Assembly: GCF_000349725.1 (NCBI RefSeq)
Contig: NZ_KB714703.1
Span: 92,674 to 135,875, forward strand
DNA: 43,202 nt
DNA from: Ligilactobacillus pobuzihii E100301 = KCTC 13174
Lineage (GTDB): Bacteria > Bacillota > Bacilli > Lactobacillales > Lactobacillaceae
Direction of reading: 5' to 3'
The position numbers and the translations under genes were made by a program. Every line of letters starts with the position of its first letter. Position 1 is the first letter of the stretch. The notes under the pieces were generated by a model. That model had not been told where the DNA came from and ran no database searches. It saw nothing but the letters and a program-made list of their open reading frames with translations. Below are positions 1-8,250 of the stretch, piece by piece.

Positions 1-3000
1 ATTGTGTCAGTGGGTTATTACGCCAGTCAGAACCTTGGGAGTTGTACTTGCTTGCAGGTAATGCCTGTGCAAGTCCATAAGCTCCAGAACTTGGGTTTGT
101 GGCATTAGTACGCCAACCTGATTCTTTGCTAACTAACCAATTAGCGGCATTTATTTCACTAGGCTTAAAACCAGCTTGTTTAAGCCAATGGCTGTGTGAA
201 CCACTAACATGCCCACCACCACCGGTACCAACATCACCAGGTCCCCACATACCATTAATGTGCAAATGATCGTAGTGGTCATGGTCACGCCATGGTGTCC
301 AACGATTGGCGCCTTCACCTAGGCCATTAAACTTAGACCCACGTGTCTTAATTTTTCCTTGCGTAATAACATAGCCGATTTGTTTTTTGAAATGGTCAAA
401 CACCCAGTTAGCCGGTTTCCAGTATCTGCTACTATGCGAAACACCAGGAAAAGCAATATCAACAGCTTGGTGCTTGCCATGATAGCTTCCTTTACCTGGG
501 CGATAACCGGAAGTATATACCATGCCGAACTTCTTCATAGCTTTTTTAGCAATGTTCCATAAATAAGCATAAACACCATGAGCACCCATTTTTCCATCAA
601 AAGAACCGCCTACATCATCGTGAGCAGTCTTTAAGTCTTGTAGCATTTTCTTGAATTGTTTCCAGATACCATTAACAAAAGCCTTGTTAGTTGCAGGCGT
701 GAAATTAGTTATAAACTTCGAACCTGTAACCTTACCCATCGCTTTAGAAGTAATGTTCTTCAGCGACTTAATCGGGTGCTTGATGAAGTTAACAATACCG
801 TCCCACTTATCCTTAAACCAACCTGTTAAGTTACTGAACCAGTTTTTAGAACCACCAGCATAATGTGCGATAGATGAACCAAACATGCCACGACTAGCAC
901 CATGTGGGATAACTGTTTCGTCACCTTCAAGATTGATCAACGCGTTCTTACCTTGAACCTTATAGGCATGGCCACGTTTCAAGATAGCTTCTTCACCGCC
1001 ACCATCGTTGACCATAGCAACACCACGATAGCCAGAACCACCATGAGCTAACTTATGAATCTTACCGAGGGCATTCTTAGAACCACCAAATGTATGAATA
1101 ACTTTGTTAATGCCACCAATACCGCCGTTAATAAATCCAATGGCACCATTGATGCCGTTCTTAACGTGTTTCTTGATTGATTTTTTAATGCTCTTGAATA
1201 TGCCCTTGACGCCTTTTCCAAAACCACTGAACGCTTTGGTAAGCTTTCCAAGACCGCCACCAGTGAGTTTGTTAAGTGAATCGTACATCCCTTTGAAATG
1301 GTCATGTGCGCCTTTTTTAATGCTTCCACCAATTCTAGAAATGTCTTTCCCTAAACGTCCCCAATGACCACTGACTACATCTTTCATAGTTTTGGTGATT
1401 GCTTTGTTTGTCTTAGCACCATTTCTAAAGTCACGCTTAGCAGTTGACCACATAGATTTGGCTGCGCTAATAGAGCGCTTTTTCATATTATTAAAATAGC
1501 CAGCAACAGCACTTCTTCCATCGCGAGAAGATTTTTTAACAGCTGACCAACCACGAGAGAAATGTTTCTTAGTAGAGCGCCACATGTTCTTGGCTTGGTT
1601 AATAGAGCCTTTTCTCATTGTATTGAAGAACCCTCTTACTCCTCCGCCACCTGCTTTGGAAGCTCTCTTAATGTTACTCCAACCCTTAGAAAAGTGCCTT
1701 TTAGTTGAACTCCACAGGTTCTTAGCGTGTTTAACTGCGCTTTTCTTCATACTGTTAAAGTGAGATACAATGGCTTTCTTGCCATTCTTAGTACCTTTTT
1801 TAACTGCATTCCAACCATTGCTGAAATGCTTCTTAGTACCGTTCCACAAGTTCTTAACATGTTTTACGGCGCCTTTGTACATTTTGCCAAACCATTTTGT
1901 AACGCCTTTAAATATTTTCTTAGCAGATTTAACGATACCATTAACAAATTTGCGGAACTTCTTATTGTGCTTATACAGTTCAATAAATCCGACAACTACG
2001 GCTGCAATTGCGGAAGCCAGCAAAATAAACGGGTTTGCTTTTAAGAAATTGAATGCAGCTCTTAAGCCTCTTCCGGTTGCCTTTGCAGCACCAACTAAGC
2101 CTTTCATAGCTAACTTAGCACCTTTGGTAGCAACATGAGCGGTGTATGTGATTGCCTTTTTAATGCCTCGGCCAGAAGCCTTTAGCACTTTTCCAAGACC
2201 TGATACTGTTTTTTTAGCAGCACTTGTCACGACTTTAGCAGACCAAGTGATTGCTTTTTTAACACCACGTCCACTAGCCCTAAAGGCTTTTCCAAGACCA
2301 CCAACAACTTTTTTTGCTGGCCCTGCTGTTACTTTAGCTGTCCATTTAAGAGCCTTTCCAATGCCACTACCAGCTTTTTTAGCAAATCCTCCAAAAGTTT
2401 TGATCGCGTTCTTAGCATCAATAAATTTTTTAGGAATGCTTCCAATAACACCCAAAAATTGTTTTGCTTTTTTTACAGCAAACAAAATCATTAGGGCATC
2501 AGCCGCTCTTTTAATAGCAGTCCTATGTTTCCCAATGTCTAATAAAGCATTAGAAATTGCAGCAAGCGGGTCTTTCATAGCTTTTGATTTGCCAGTAAGT
2601 TTGCCGAAGACGTTAACTAAATCAGAAAAAATATTTTTTATTTGTTTCCAAATTTCTTTGCCAAAAATTTTAGCAATATAAGCGATACGACTACCGATCA
2701 ACCCTAAAATAGCGCTCTTGCTTTTTACTTTATCAATCATATTAACAAGCACACCAAAGCCTTTTTTAGCAACTCCAGCCATGCTGTTAATAGCGTTAGT
2801 GATATTCTTTTTACCAATTGCATCAATCATGGCCTGTATACCATTAACAACAGTAGATTCGACGTTACCAAAGGCACCTTCAAATGCTGCGGTACCTTTT
2901 GCATATTCCTTGGCTTTGTCAGTCATACCAAGATCTTTAATGGCTTGATTAAACTCGTCAGCACTTATTTGACCATCTTCCATTGCGTCACGAAAATTGC

Positions 3001-4432
3001 CAGTAAAAGCGCCATTTTTCTTCATGGCTTCTTGCAATTTACCGGACGCACCAGGAATAGCGTCAGTCAACTGGTTCCAGTTTTCTGTTGTTAATTTACC
3101 AGCACCAGCCGTTTGTGTCATGACCATCGCAACTGATTTAAAGTCGTCTTTAGTACCACCAGCAACAGCGGTCAAGTTACCAGCGGCTTCAGTTAGCTTT
3201 TCAAAGTTTTTAACACCGTTGGCACCTAGTTGAGCCGTGGTACTTGAAACATCTTTAAGATCATAAACTGTTTCATCAGCGTACTGTTTAACTTCTTTAC
3301 CAACTGCTTTGATTTTGTCTTTACCAAAGCCAGCCAGTTGCATTGTAGCTTCAAAGCCCTGCATAGCATCAGAAGCGTTCTCAGCTTCTCCAACCAAACT
3401 TGTTAAATAGCCTCCAACTTTTTGCAAACCAGAAGCAGCAGCATTACCGATAAATGAACCACCAATGATCTCTTTTAAGTTAGAAAACTTTGATTTAGTT
3501 TCTTCGGCTTCATCTTGAATATTATGCAAGCCAGAACTGGCGTTGTCATTCAATTCTAAGTTAGTAACATACTTAGCTGGGATATTGTGCAATAATTTCT
3601 CATAGTTGATCACTTCGCCTTTTTCAGCTTTAGCGAGCAATTCAGTAACTGTCTTTTTAGGCAGTTTATTCAATAGCTTATCAAAATTATTAATACCGTG
3701 TGCTTGAGCATCAGCAGTTAGACGTGTGATCGTTCTTTTAGGCAAAGTGCCCAATAGTTCATCAAAAGAACGTATCTCGCCACGTTCAGCTTTAGCTTTA
3801 AGTTCTGTCCGAGTTTCTTCGGGTAGTTCAGCTAGTAATTCATCAAATGAAGTAATTTCGCCACGCTCTGCCTTTGCTTTTAATGCGGTGCGTGTTTCTT
3901 CCGGAACTTCATCTAAAAGCTCGTCAAAGGTCGTTATTGGCTTAGTATTACCATTTGCCAACAACTCGGTACGTGTTTCTTCAGGCAGTGAGTCAAGCAG
4001 ATCATTGAAATTAACAACTTCGCCCTTTTCGGCTTTAGCCAATAATTCAGTGATCTCTTCTTCTGGCAGTGCTTCAAGTAAAGCGTCAAAATCAGTAATG
4101 CCCGCGTCTTCAGCTTCAGCTTTTAATTCAGTCAAAGTCTCGTCGGGCAGTTTTTCTAAGTTGGACTTAGCATTGGCAACTTTCTCACTTAAATTGCTGT
4201 CATCGCCTTCGATGGACTGTTTAACAGGGTCAGAAAAATCATTTTTAACCTTTTTAGCAGTTGAGCCTGACTTATCACTGACCTTTTCAGCATTAGCGTC
4301 AAAATCTTCGCTTAACTGATCACCAGTGCCTTGACCAACATCTTGTAATCGTTTATCGACCTTGTTAGCGTCGGCCATGATCTTATCGATCGCCATATCA
4401 ATATCAATTCTTATACGTCCATCACTTGCCAT
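1..4432 (-). CDS. Tape measure protein with cell-wall hydrolase motifs (3' end off window)
   Basis: ATG at 4432 directly follows the gp15-like stop; the frame is open to base 2, so about 1,477 codons are visible and the C-terminus is missing. Order seen: helical N-terminus; seven 27-residue repeats (residues 95-283); a tape-measure N-terminal-type domain (roughly 390-500); very basic helical stretches with a hydrophobic segment near residue 805; three and a half 44-residue Trp-containing repeats (from about 860); a metallopeptidase-like part with HQAVDIAFP and HYDHLH (about 1,320-1,390; M23- or M15-like); then a lytic-transglycosylase-like segment with SKESGW and GAYGLAQ at the window edge. 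Family knowledge: sets tail length and aids wall penetration and DNA entry. The size, position after the two chaperone-type genes and repeats make the call firm; the hydrolase subfamily is less certain. Confidence 0.95.
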   Translation of the reverse strand, partial: MASDGRIRIDIDMAIDKIMADANKVDKRLQDVGQGTGDQLSEDFDANAEKVSDKSGSTAKKVKNDFSDPVKQSIEGDDSNLSEKVANAKSNLEKLPDETLTELKAEAEDAGITDFDALLEALPEEEITELLAKAEKGEVVNFNDLLDSLPEETRTELLANGNTKPITTFDELLDEVPEETRTALKAKAERGEITSFDELLAELPEETRTELKAKAERGEIRSFDELLGTLPKRTITRLTADAQAHGINNFDKLLNKLPKKTVTELLAKAEKGEVINYEKLLHNIPAKYVTNLELNDNASSGLHNIQDEAEETKSKFSNLKEIIGGSFIGNAAASGLQKVGGYLTSLVGEAENASDAMQGFEATMQLAGFGKDKIKAVGKEVKQYADETVYDLKDVSSTTAQLGANGVKNFEKLTEAAGNLTAVAGGTKDDFKSVAMVMTQTAGAGKLTTENWNQLTDAIPGASGKLQEAMKKNGAFTGNFRDAMEDGQISADEFNQAIKDLGMTDKAKEYAKGTAAFEGAFGNVESTVVNGIQAMIDAIGKKNITNAINSMAGVAKKGFGVLVNMIDKVKSKSAILGLIGSRIAYIAKIFGKEIWKQIKNIFSDLVNVFGKLTGKSKAMKDPLAAISNALLDIGKHRTAIKRAADALMILFAVKKAKQFLGVIGSIPKKFIDAKNAIKTFGGFAKKAGSGIGKALKWTAKVTAGPAKKVVGGLGKAFRASGRGVKKAITWSAKVVTSAAKKTVSGLGKVLKASGRGIKKAITYTAHVATKGAKLAMKGLVGAAKATGRGLRAAFNFLKANPFILLASAIAAVVVGFIELYKHNKKFRKFVNGIVKSAKKIFKGVTKWFGKMYKGAVKHVKNLWNGTKKHFSNGWNAVKKGTKNGKKAIVSHFNSMKKSAVKHAKNLWSSTKRHFSKGWSNIKRASKAGGGGVRGFFNTMRKGSINQAKNMWRSTKKHFSRGWSAVKKSSRDGRSAVAGYFNNMKKRSISAAKSMWSTAKRDFRNGAKTNKAITKTMKDVVSGHWGRLGKDISRIGGSIKKGAHDHFKGMYDSLNKLTGGGLGKLTKAFSGFGKGVKGIFKSIKKSIKKHVKNGINGAIGFINGGIGGINKVIHTFGGSKNALGKIHKLAHGGSGYRGVAMVNDGGGEEAILKRGHAYKVQGKNALINLEGDETVIPHGASRGMFGSSIAHYAGGSKNWFSNLTGWFKDKWDGIVNFIKHPIKSLKNITSKAMGKVTGSKFITNFTPATNKAFVNGIWKQFKKMLQDLKTAHDDVGGSFDGKMGAHGVYAYLWNIAKKAMKKFGMVYTSGYRPGKGSYHGKHQAVDIAFPGVSHSSRYWKPANWVFDHFKKQIGYVITQGKIKTRGSKFNGLGEGANRWTPWRDHDHYDHLHINGMWGPGDVGTGGGGHVSGSHSHWLKQAGFKPSEINAANWLVSKESGWRTNATNPSSGAYGLAQALPASKYNSQGSDWRNNPLTQ
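1460..1855 (-). repeat. Three 132-bp (44-residue) basic Trp repeats in tape measure gene
   Basis: Three consecutive units each carry K-N-(L/M)-W, T-K-(K/R)-H-F-S, G-W and F-N-x-M-(K/R)-K at the same spacing; a partial fourth follows (KSMWST). About 2055-2390 holds a further looser repeat of about 32 residues with A-S-G-R-G-(V/I)-K-K-A-I-T. Such periodic Trp/Phe placement is common in tape measure proteins. Confidence 0.8.
3584..4150 (-). repeat. Seven tandem 81-bp (27-residue) repeats in tape measure gene
   Basis: Each unit starts with (L/V)PEET and ends with FDELL plus two residues; all seven are exactly 27 residues, and a decayed eighth starts with IPAKY. Units 4 and 5 are nearly identical; the others diverge while keeping T-x-L-x-A-x-A, G-I/V and F-D-x-L-L. 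Amphipathic helix pairs are likely (inference). Confidence 0.9.
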
Positions 4433-5062
4433 TTACTCACCCGCCTTTCGTGTAAATCTATTAAACATGTTATCAAGTGCCGCTTCGTTTCTTTGTTCTT
4501 GCGCTCTAACAGAAGCCTCATCAGTTAAAGCATAATAATCTTGCAGTTGTTGAATTTCTTGTTTTTGCTTAACATCTTCGATCTGTCCAACATCTGTTTC
4601 GCGTATTTGTATGATCTGACCAAACCACGTTTTATCATTCAACCCATGCAACAGCGCTTTAAACTTATCCCAATGAAGATTACCTTGTTCATTGATCAAG
4701 TCAATATGATACTGCTGCATAAAACTAGAGTAGATCGCTTCAGCGTCCTGCTCATATGAGAATGAACGTGCTGAAACGTCACCAGAACCACTAGAAGCAC
4801 CATAGGAGCTTTCGTTGATGTAAGACGCAACCTTTTCCACTCCCTGAACTAAAAGCTCTGTATCACTGTTATTTAGAACGTAATTAACGGCGTCACTATC
4901 AAAAAATACTTCAAATGCAATCAAAATTTTGTTCGATTCACTAACGTCTTGATCGTCCATTAACTTGTAGAATTGCAAAACATTATCAAAACACAAATTA
5001 AGCCGGTAAGTTTGCCCTTGATATTCAAGGGTTTCCTCCGGTTTGTCTGTCAAACTAAGCAT
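4433..5062 (-). CDS. Gp15-family tail protein (tape-measure chaperone partner)
   Basis: 209 residues matching the Phage_Gp15 family in length, order and sequence flavour (LEYQGQTYRLNLCFDNVLQFYKL at the start is only quoted in part: YQGQTYRLNLCFD). It lies between the DUF6673-like gene and the tape measure gene, where siphophages encode tail assembly chaperones. The ATG follows the stop of its neighbour by four bases and its own TAA abuts the tape measure ATG, so translation is probably coupled. No frameshift fusion with the upstream gene is possible without reading a stop, because this frame has TGA immediately before the ATG. Confidence 0.9.
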   Translation of the reverse strand: MLSLTDKPEETLEYQGQTYRLNLCFDNVLQFYKLMDDQDVSESNKILIAFEVFFDSDAVNYVLNNSDTELLVQGVEKVASYINESSYGASSGSGDVSARSFSYEQDAEAIYSSFMQQYHIDLINEQGNLHWDKFKALLHGLNDKTWFGQIIQIRETDVGQIEDVKQKQEIQQLQDYYALTDEASVRAQEQRNEAALDNMFNRFTRKAGE

Positions 5063-5066
5063 TCAA

Positions 5067-5522
5067 TCACCGCTTTTTAGCGTTCTGTTTGTTGTTTTTA
5101 GTATATTGTTTTTCTTTGGAACGACGTTGTTCGCGGTTATCACGTTCAGAAGCTTCTTGTAACATGCTAATAGCTTGCCACAACGCATTGGTATCTTCGT
5201 GATAATGTTCAAAGATTTCTTGACCAGCGCCTTGTTCAATATAATCATCAAAGAAGTTAATAGCCGTTTGATTTACTTGGTCCATGATTTTGTTGGACTC
5301 TTCTTTGTCTTGATCAACAGAAAATTCATCGATCTTAGCATTACCGTTTTCATCTTTTTTAGTCAGTTCATCAATCTTTTTGAAGTAACCGCCCATTTCA
5401 GCCATCGCGTCGATCGTGGCACGTTGGAACTTGTCGTTGAAATAAATATTATAGGTTTTACCACCCAAAACGACTTCGGCACCATTTTGAATCTTTTCAT
5501 CAATGTTTAATTTAATTGCCAA
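5067..5522 (-). CDS. DUF6673-like tail assembly chaperone candidate
   Basis: 151 residues, TTG start at 5522 preceded by GGAGGT (5531-5536) with an 8-base spacer; no better start is present. Acidic and Lys-rich, with a basic C-terminal tail (KQNAKKR). Position between the major tail protein and Gp15 matches the first tail assembly chaperone gene of A118-like and Lactobacillus phages. Function is inferred from place and resemblance to DUF6673; no catalytic motif is visible. Confidence 0.8.
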   Translation of the reverse strand: MAIKLNIDEKIQNGAEVVLGGKTYNIYFNDKFQRATIDAMAEMGGYFKKIDELTKKDENGNAKIDEFSVDQDKEESNKIMDQVNQTAINFFDDYIEQGAGQEIFEHYHEDTNALWQAISMLQEASERDNREQRRSKEKQYTKNNKQNAKKR

Positions 5523-5589
5523 TGTGCAATACCTCCATAGGAAAGCCGCGCCTTGCGGTATTATGATTTTCTCACGCGACTATTGTTAT

Positions 5590-5652
5590 TTATTCTTCTA
5601 AGGTAGTCTCCCCGACGATCGCCTCACCGACCACCGGCGGGGTATTTATTCC
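5590..5652 (-). other. Candidate -1 frameshift extension of major tail protein
   Basis: A run of five G sits just before the tail-gene stop (TCG GGG GAA TAA). A -1 slip on the GGG codon would replace the last Glu and add GINTPPVVGEAIVGETTLEE, ending at TAA 5590-5592, for a 185-residue product. The added tail resembles the -1 extension of the capsid gene. The G run allows re-pairing at the P site, but it is not a textbook tandem slippery heptamer. A CCCCG/CGGGG closed hairpin lies just downstream and could stimulate slippage. Confidence 0.5.
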
Positions 5653-6146
5653 CCCGAGTTGTCACCATTGCCACTGTCGTTATCACTGGCTTGTTTAACT
5701 TGAGGTTCGCCGTTGTAGGTAAATGTCACGTTAAACGTTTGTTTGGCATTTGGCGCACCACCAGAAGTAACGATTCCTGACAAAGTACCCATACCAGTAA
5801 CAGTTGAGCCGTCGGTACGTGTCCATCTCAAGAGAGTTTTACGTTCATTACCAAGCGTAAATTCTTTGCTGGCCACGAAGTCCTGTGCAGGGTCTCCTTC
5901 TTTACGATGTCCCGCAAATTCAAGCTGTTCACGCATACCAGTTACATCGTCAGATTCGTAACCGCCACCGTCGTAATAAGCAGAGTTATCTACGGTTTCG
6001 TTAGAAGTAGGAGTAACAGAGTTAATCCCAGCAGCTAACGGCGCCCAATCAGCTTTTTCGACATCATCCATAGTTTTATTACCAGCAATATCAATTTCAT
6101 ACCGGTTTAAATGGTTAAGAGTAAAATCTCCAATTTTATCAGCCAT
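5646..6146 (-). CDS. Major tail (tail tube) protein
   Basis: 166 residues. Starts MADKIGDFTL and contains GNERKTLLRWTRTDGS and a beta-rich C-terminal part (KQTFNVTFTYNGEP), typical of tail tube proteins of A118-like phages, which polymerise into the tail tube. It sits between the tail-terminator-type gene and the chaperone pair, as expected. The C-terminus is Ser/Gly/Asp-rich and ends beside a candidate -1 frameshift, so a minority longer form is possible. Start ATG 6146 has AAAAGGAGC upstream. Confidence 0.88.
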   Translation of the reverse strand: MADKIGDFTLNHLNRYEIDIAGNKTMDDVEKADWAPLAAGINSVTPTSNETVDNSAYYDGGGYESDDVTGMREQLEFAGHRKEGDPAQDFVASKEFTLGNERKTLLRWTRTDGSTVTGMGTLSGIVTSGGAPNAKQTFNVTFTYNGEPQVKQASDNDSGNGDNSGE

Positions 6147-6149
6147 AAT

Positions 6150-6593
6150 TTAATTGCTCCTTTTATATCTATTTTTTAAAACAGTGACCCCGATTTCGAG
6201 GCCACATCTTACTGTTTTCAGGTCAGCCATTAATTCAGCTGGCGCAGATTGAACTTCAAGTGTTTCAAACTCAAAGTCCTTGGTTACTTCTTGACCTTTT
6301 TCGTCGTATTCTTTTAGGTCAGTAATACTTTCTAAGTAATCACTGATCACAAATAACTGTTCTTGTGCCTTCTTCAATGCACTGTAATCACCAGAAGCAA
6401 CTTGCATAGTGATTTCAAAGTTATATAGCACGTCTTGCGTACCGTTATAATCTTCATCTACCACATGCGAGCCGGGCAGACGAGTTAAGGCAATGCTGTT
6501 CGGTTTGCGTGGGTCTAGGAATCCAGCAACCAGAGAGATGTTTAGTTCTTTTTGAATATTGTCGGCTAGAACAGCTTGTAAATCCGTTGCCAT
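6150..6593 (-). CDS. Minor_capsid_3-type protein, probable tail terminator
   Basis: 147 residues from ATG 6593, chosen because it overlaps the previous stop as TAATG and lies next to GGTGG; an upstream in-frame start would add an implausible 13 residues. It resembles Pfam Minor_capsid_3 (A118 group), a head-tail joining or tail-terminator fold, with MATDLQAVLADNIQKEL at the N-terminus. Fourth gene of the connector cassette. Confidence 0.78.
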   Translation of the reverse strand: MATDLQAVLADNIQKELNISLVAGFLDPRKPNSIALTRLPGSHVVDEDYNGTQDVLYNFEITMQVASGDYSALKKAQEQLFVISDYLESITDLKEYDEKGQEVTKDFEFETLEVQSAPAELMADLKTVRCGLEIGVTVLKNRYKRSN

Positions 6594-6946
6594 TATTTCC
6601 ACCCCGCTCCTGATATAAATGCTTCTTGACACTTTTGCATAAGGTCGTTACGCGCTTTTAATCGTAAGTCCCAGCGCTTAGATGTGCCGGGCGTTGAATA
6701 GTTATGCACGCTCGCACCATTAACAACACCATAGAACTGCGCTTTGGCATACGGCATTACATAATCAATATGCGAGCCGTCAACGGACATCGTGGATTGA
6801 TTACGCAAATTACCAGCTTGTTTTGGTACAAACTGTTCCATTGCTTGGTGTGCGTCGTTCATAAATGCACGCCGACCATTTAACATAGCTTGACGACTCA
6901 ATTTCTTACGCATACCAGATAAATCAACACTCACATTAACGCCCAT
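6593..6946 (-). CDS. Minor_capsid_2-type head-tail connector
   Basis: 117 residues. Sequence with VPKQAGNLRNQSTMS and PYAKAQFYGV is the hallmark of the Minor_capsid_2/HK97 gp10-like group, which takes part in head-tail joining. Start ATG 6946 overlaps the last base of the upstream stop, and its own stop overlaps the next ATG, so the cassette is translationally coupled. Confidence 0.82.
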   Translation of the reverse strand: MGVNVSVDLSGMRKKLSRQAMLNGRRAFMNDAHQAMEQFVPKQAGNLRNQSTMSVDGSHIDYVMPYAKAQFYGVVNGASVHNYSTPGTSKRWDLRLKARNDLMQKCQEAFISGAGWK

Positions 6947-7302
6947 TACAGCACCTCCAGTTCGTAAGAAAACAACTCATTGCTAAATGGTTGCCGATTA
7001 TCAACTAACCGCTCTAAGGTGTACTCATGGCCTTCAAACGCGATAATTGATTGAAGGTTATCTTGCGTAAGTTTAGGCATTGGACTGGAAACATTTGCGT
7101 ACAAAAAAACAACGGCACTAGCAACTATCTGTCGGTCGTTGTTTGTTCCTTGATAAATTGTTTCTGGTTGAAAAACCACGTGATCAATTTGCACCGGTGT
7201 AGCATACTCTGGTTCAGGATAGAAACCATCGCCATCGTCTTCGCCCAGATACTTTTTTAACGTGATCGTTTGTTTAGCTGCATTTTTTGGGAACTTTAAC
7301 AT
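6946..7302 (-). CDS. Minor_capsid_1-type connector (head-tail stopper candidate)
   Basis: 118 residues from ATG 7302; a TTG two codons upstream is possible. Resembles Minor_capsid_1 of A118-like phages (FEGHEYTLERLVDNRQP near the C-terminus), a head-completion or stopper protein. It overlaps the upstream connector by seven bases. Confidence 0.78.
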   Translation of the reverse strand: MLKFPKNAAKQTITLKKYLGEDDGDGFYPEPEYATPVQIDHVVFQPETIYQGTNNDRQIVASAVVFLYANVSSPMPKLTQDNLQSIIAFEGHEYTLERLVDNRQPFSNELFSYELEVL

Positions 7303-7691
7303 GAGCAAACACCCCGATAAAGTAGACCCGTTCGAACTAACAATGAATAAGCCACACTGTACAAGCCTGTATTCCCACGTGTGGCCGTTCTGATGTCGCC
7401 ACTGTCAACTGACGTCCTACCAACTGAAAAGTGCGTCACATTGTTTTGTGCCACTTCATAGGGCGTTGCAACTCCCACATCATGCGAGAATTCAACTTGT
7501 AATGCTAAAGCTCGTTTGAACAACTTAGCACGTTCAGGGACATCGTTTTCTAAATCATGAATGCGATAAAAATTCTTGGTCTGCACATCGAACAAAATTT
7601 CAGCATACGGCTCGACTTTATCAAAAGCATCTTCATCAGGCACACGAGAGAAACCCATATCGTTATATTCTTTAAATGTTAAATATGCCAT
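7296..7691 (-). CDS. Head-tail connector (DNA-packaging adaptor type)
   Basis: 131 residues. ATG 7691 is preferred over GTG 7697 because the GGAGG at 7697-7701 ends five bases before it. MAYLTFKEYNDMGF and the helical layout fit phage head-tail adaptor proteins (gp6/gp15-like), first of the four-gene connector block. Family assignment is by position and general resemblance. Confidence 0.75.
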   Translation of the reverse strand: MAYLTFKEYNDMGFSRVPDEDAFDKVEPYAEILFDVQTKNFYRIHDLENDVPERAKLFKRALALQVEFSHDVGVATPYEVAQNNVTHFSVGRTSVDSGDIRTATRGNTGLYSVAYSLLVRTGLLYRGVCSC

Positions 7692-7797
7692 GTGCACCTC
7701 CGTTAATAACCGCCAGAACAGTATTCTTATTGTTAATTTCGTTGACGATTATATTGTTGAATTTATGAAACGGCCTTAGAATGGCCCTGTCAGCACA

Positions 7798-8172
7798 CTA
7801 TTCTGCTGGCTTTGCGATTTCTGCTTGGATGATACTTGATAGTTTAGTCTTAACACCTTGTTGGTCTAAAACTTTTGCTAGGTCAATATCGCCGTTCTCG
7901 TCAGGAGCGACAGATGAAACAGATTGAACTTTTCCATCTTTACCTGCTGCACCAGTTGCACCTTTAGCTCCTGTTTCCCCTTTGTCTCCCTTATCACCTT
8001 TAGGACCTTGAGCCCCAGTTTCACCCTTAGCTCCGTCCTTACCAGCAGGGCCCTGTTTACCAGTTGCCCCAGTATCGCCCTTATCACCTTTAGGACCTTG
8101 AACCTGCTGCATTTGGTTCAATTTTTCGGCGGTAATCACATCTTTATCTTTCCATTCGACTGCTTCAGCCAT
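7798..8172 (-). CDS. Collagen-like Gly-X-Y protein in the head operon
   Basis: 124 residues from ATG 8172 (AAGGA at 8181-8185, 8-base spacer). N-terminus of about 30 residues ends in KLNQMQQVQ, then about 18 uninterrupted Gly-X-Y triplets rich in GPKGDKGD and GETGAKGAT, then a short C-terminal part (KVQSVSSVAPDENGDIDLA). Phage collagen-like domains trimerise and are usual in tail fibres; here the gene lies between capsid and connectors, so a capsid decoration or head fibre is the more natural inference. The VxSVxxVAPDxNGDIDLA tail occurs in phage fibre and baseplate proteins. Confidence 0.88.
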   Translation of the reverse strand: MAEAVEWKDKDVITAEKLNQMQQVQGPKGDKGDTGATGKQGPAGKDGAKGETGAQGPKGDKGDKGETGAKGATGAAGKDGKVQSVSSVAPDENGDIDLAKVLDQQGVKTKLSSIIQAEIAKPAE

Positions 8173-8191
8173 TAAAATCATCCTTTCTTGA

Positions 8192-8250
8192 TTATTGTGC
8201 TTTTGCACTGCCCACTTTAGCCGTGCCGACTAGGCTGTTTATTTTCCCGA
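8192..8250 (-). other. Candidate -1 frameshift site and extension of major capsid protein
   Basis: The capsid gene ends TCG GGA AAA TAA. The heptamer G GGA AAA fits X XXY YYZ exactly, the same class as the lambda G/GT site (G GGA AAG). A -1 slip continues with INSLVGTAKVGSAKAQ and stops at TAA 8192-8194, just before the ribosome site of the next gene, giving 302 instead of 286 residues. A small hairpin (AGCC/GGCT) lies directly downstream. The extension matches the -1 tail of the major tail gene in pattern. Not proven to be used. Confidence 0.6.

Noticed and set aside
651-4319. Several rightward ORFs of 70-200 codons across the tape measure gene
   Set aside because: They are antisense shadows of one long coding frame with strong domain and repeat signatures; none has a plausible ribosome site or family.
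5063-5251. Programmed frameshift joining the DUF6673-like gene to gp15
   Set aside because: The gp15 frame has TGA (5063-5065) directly before its ATG, so a slip would terminate rather than fuse; no slippery heptamer is present.
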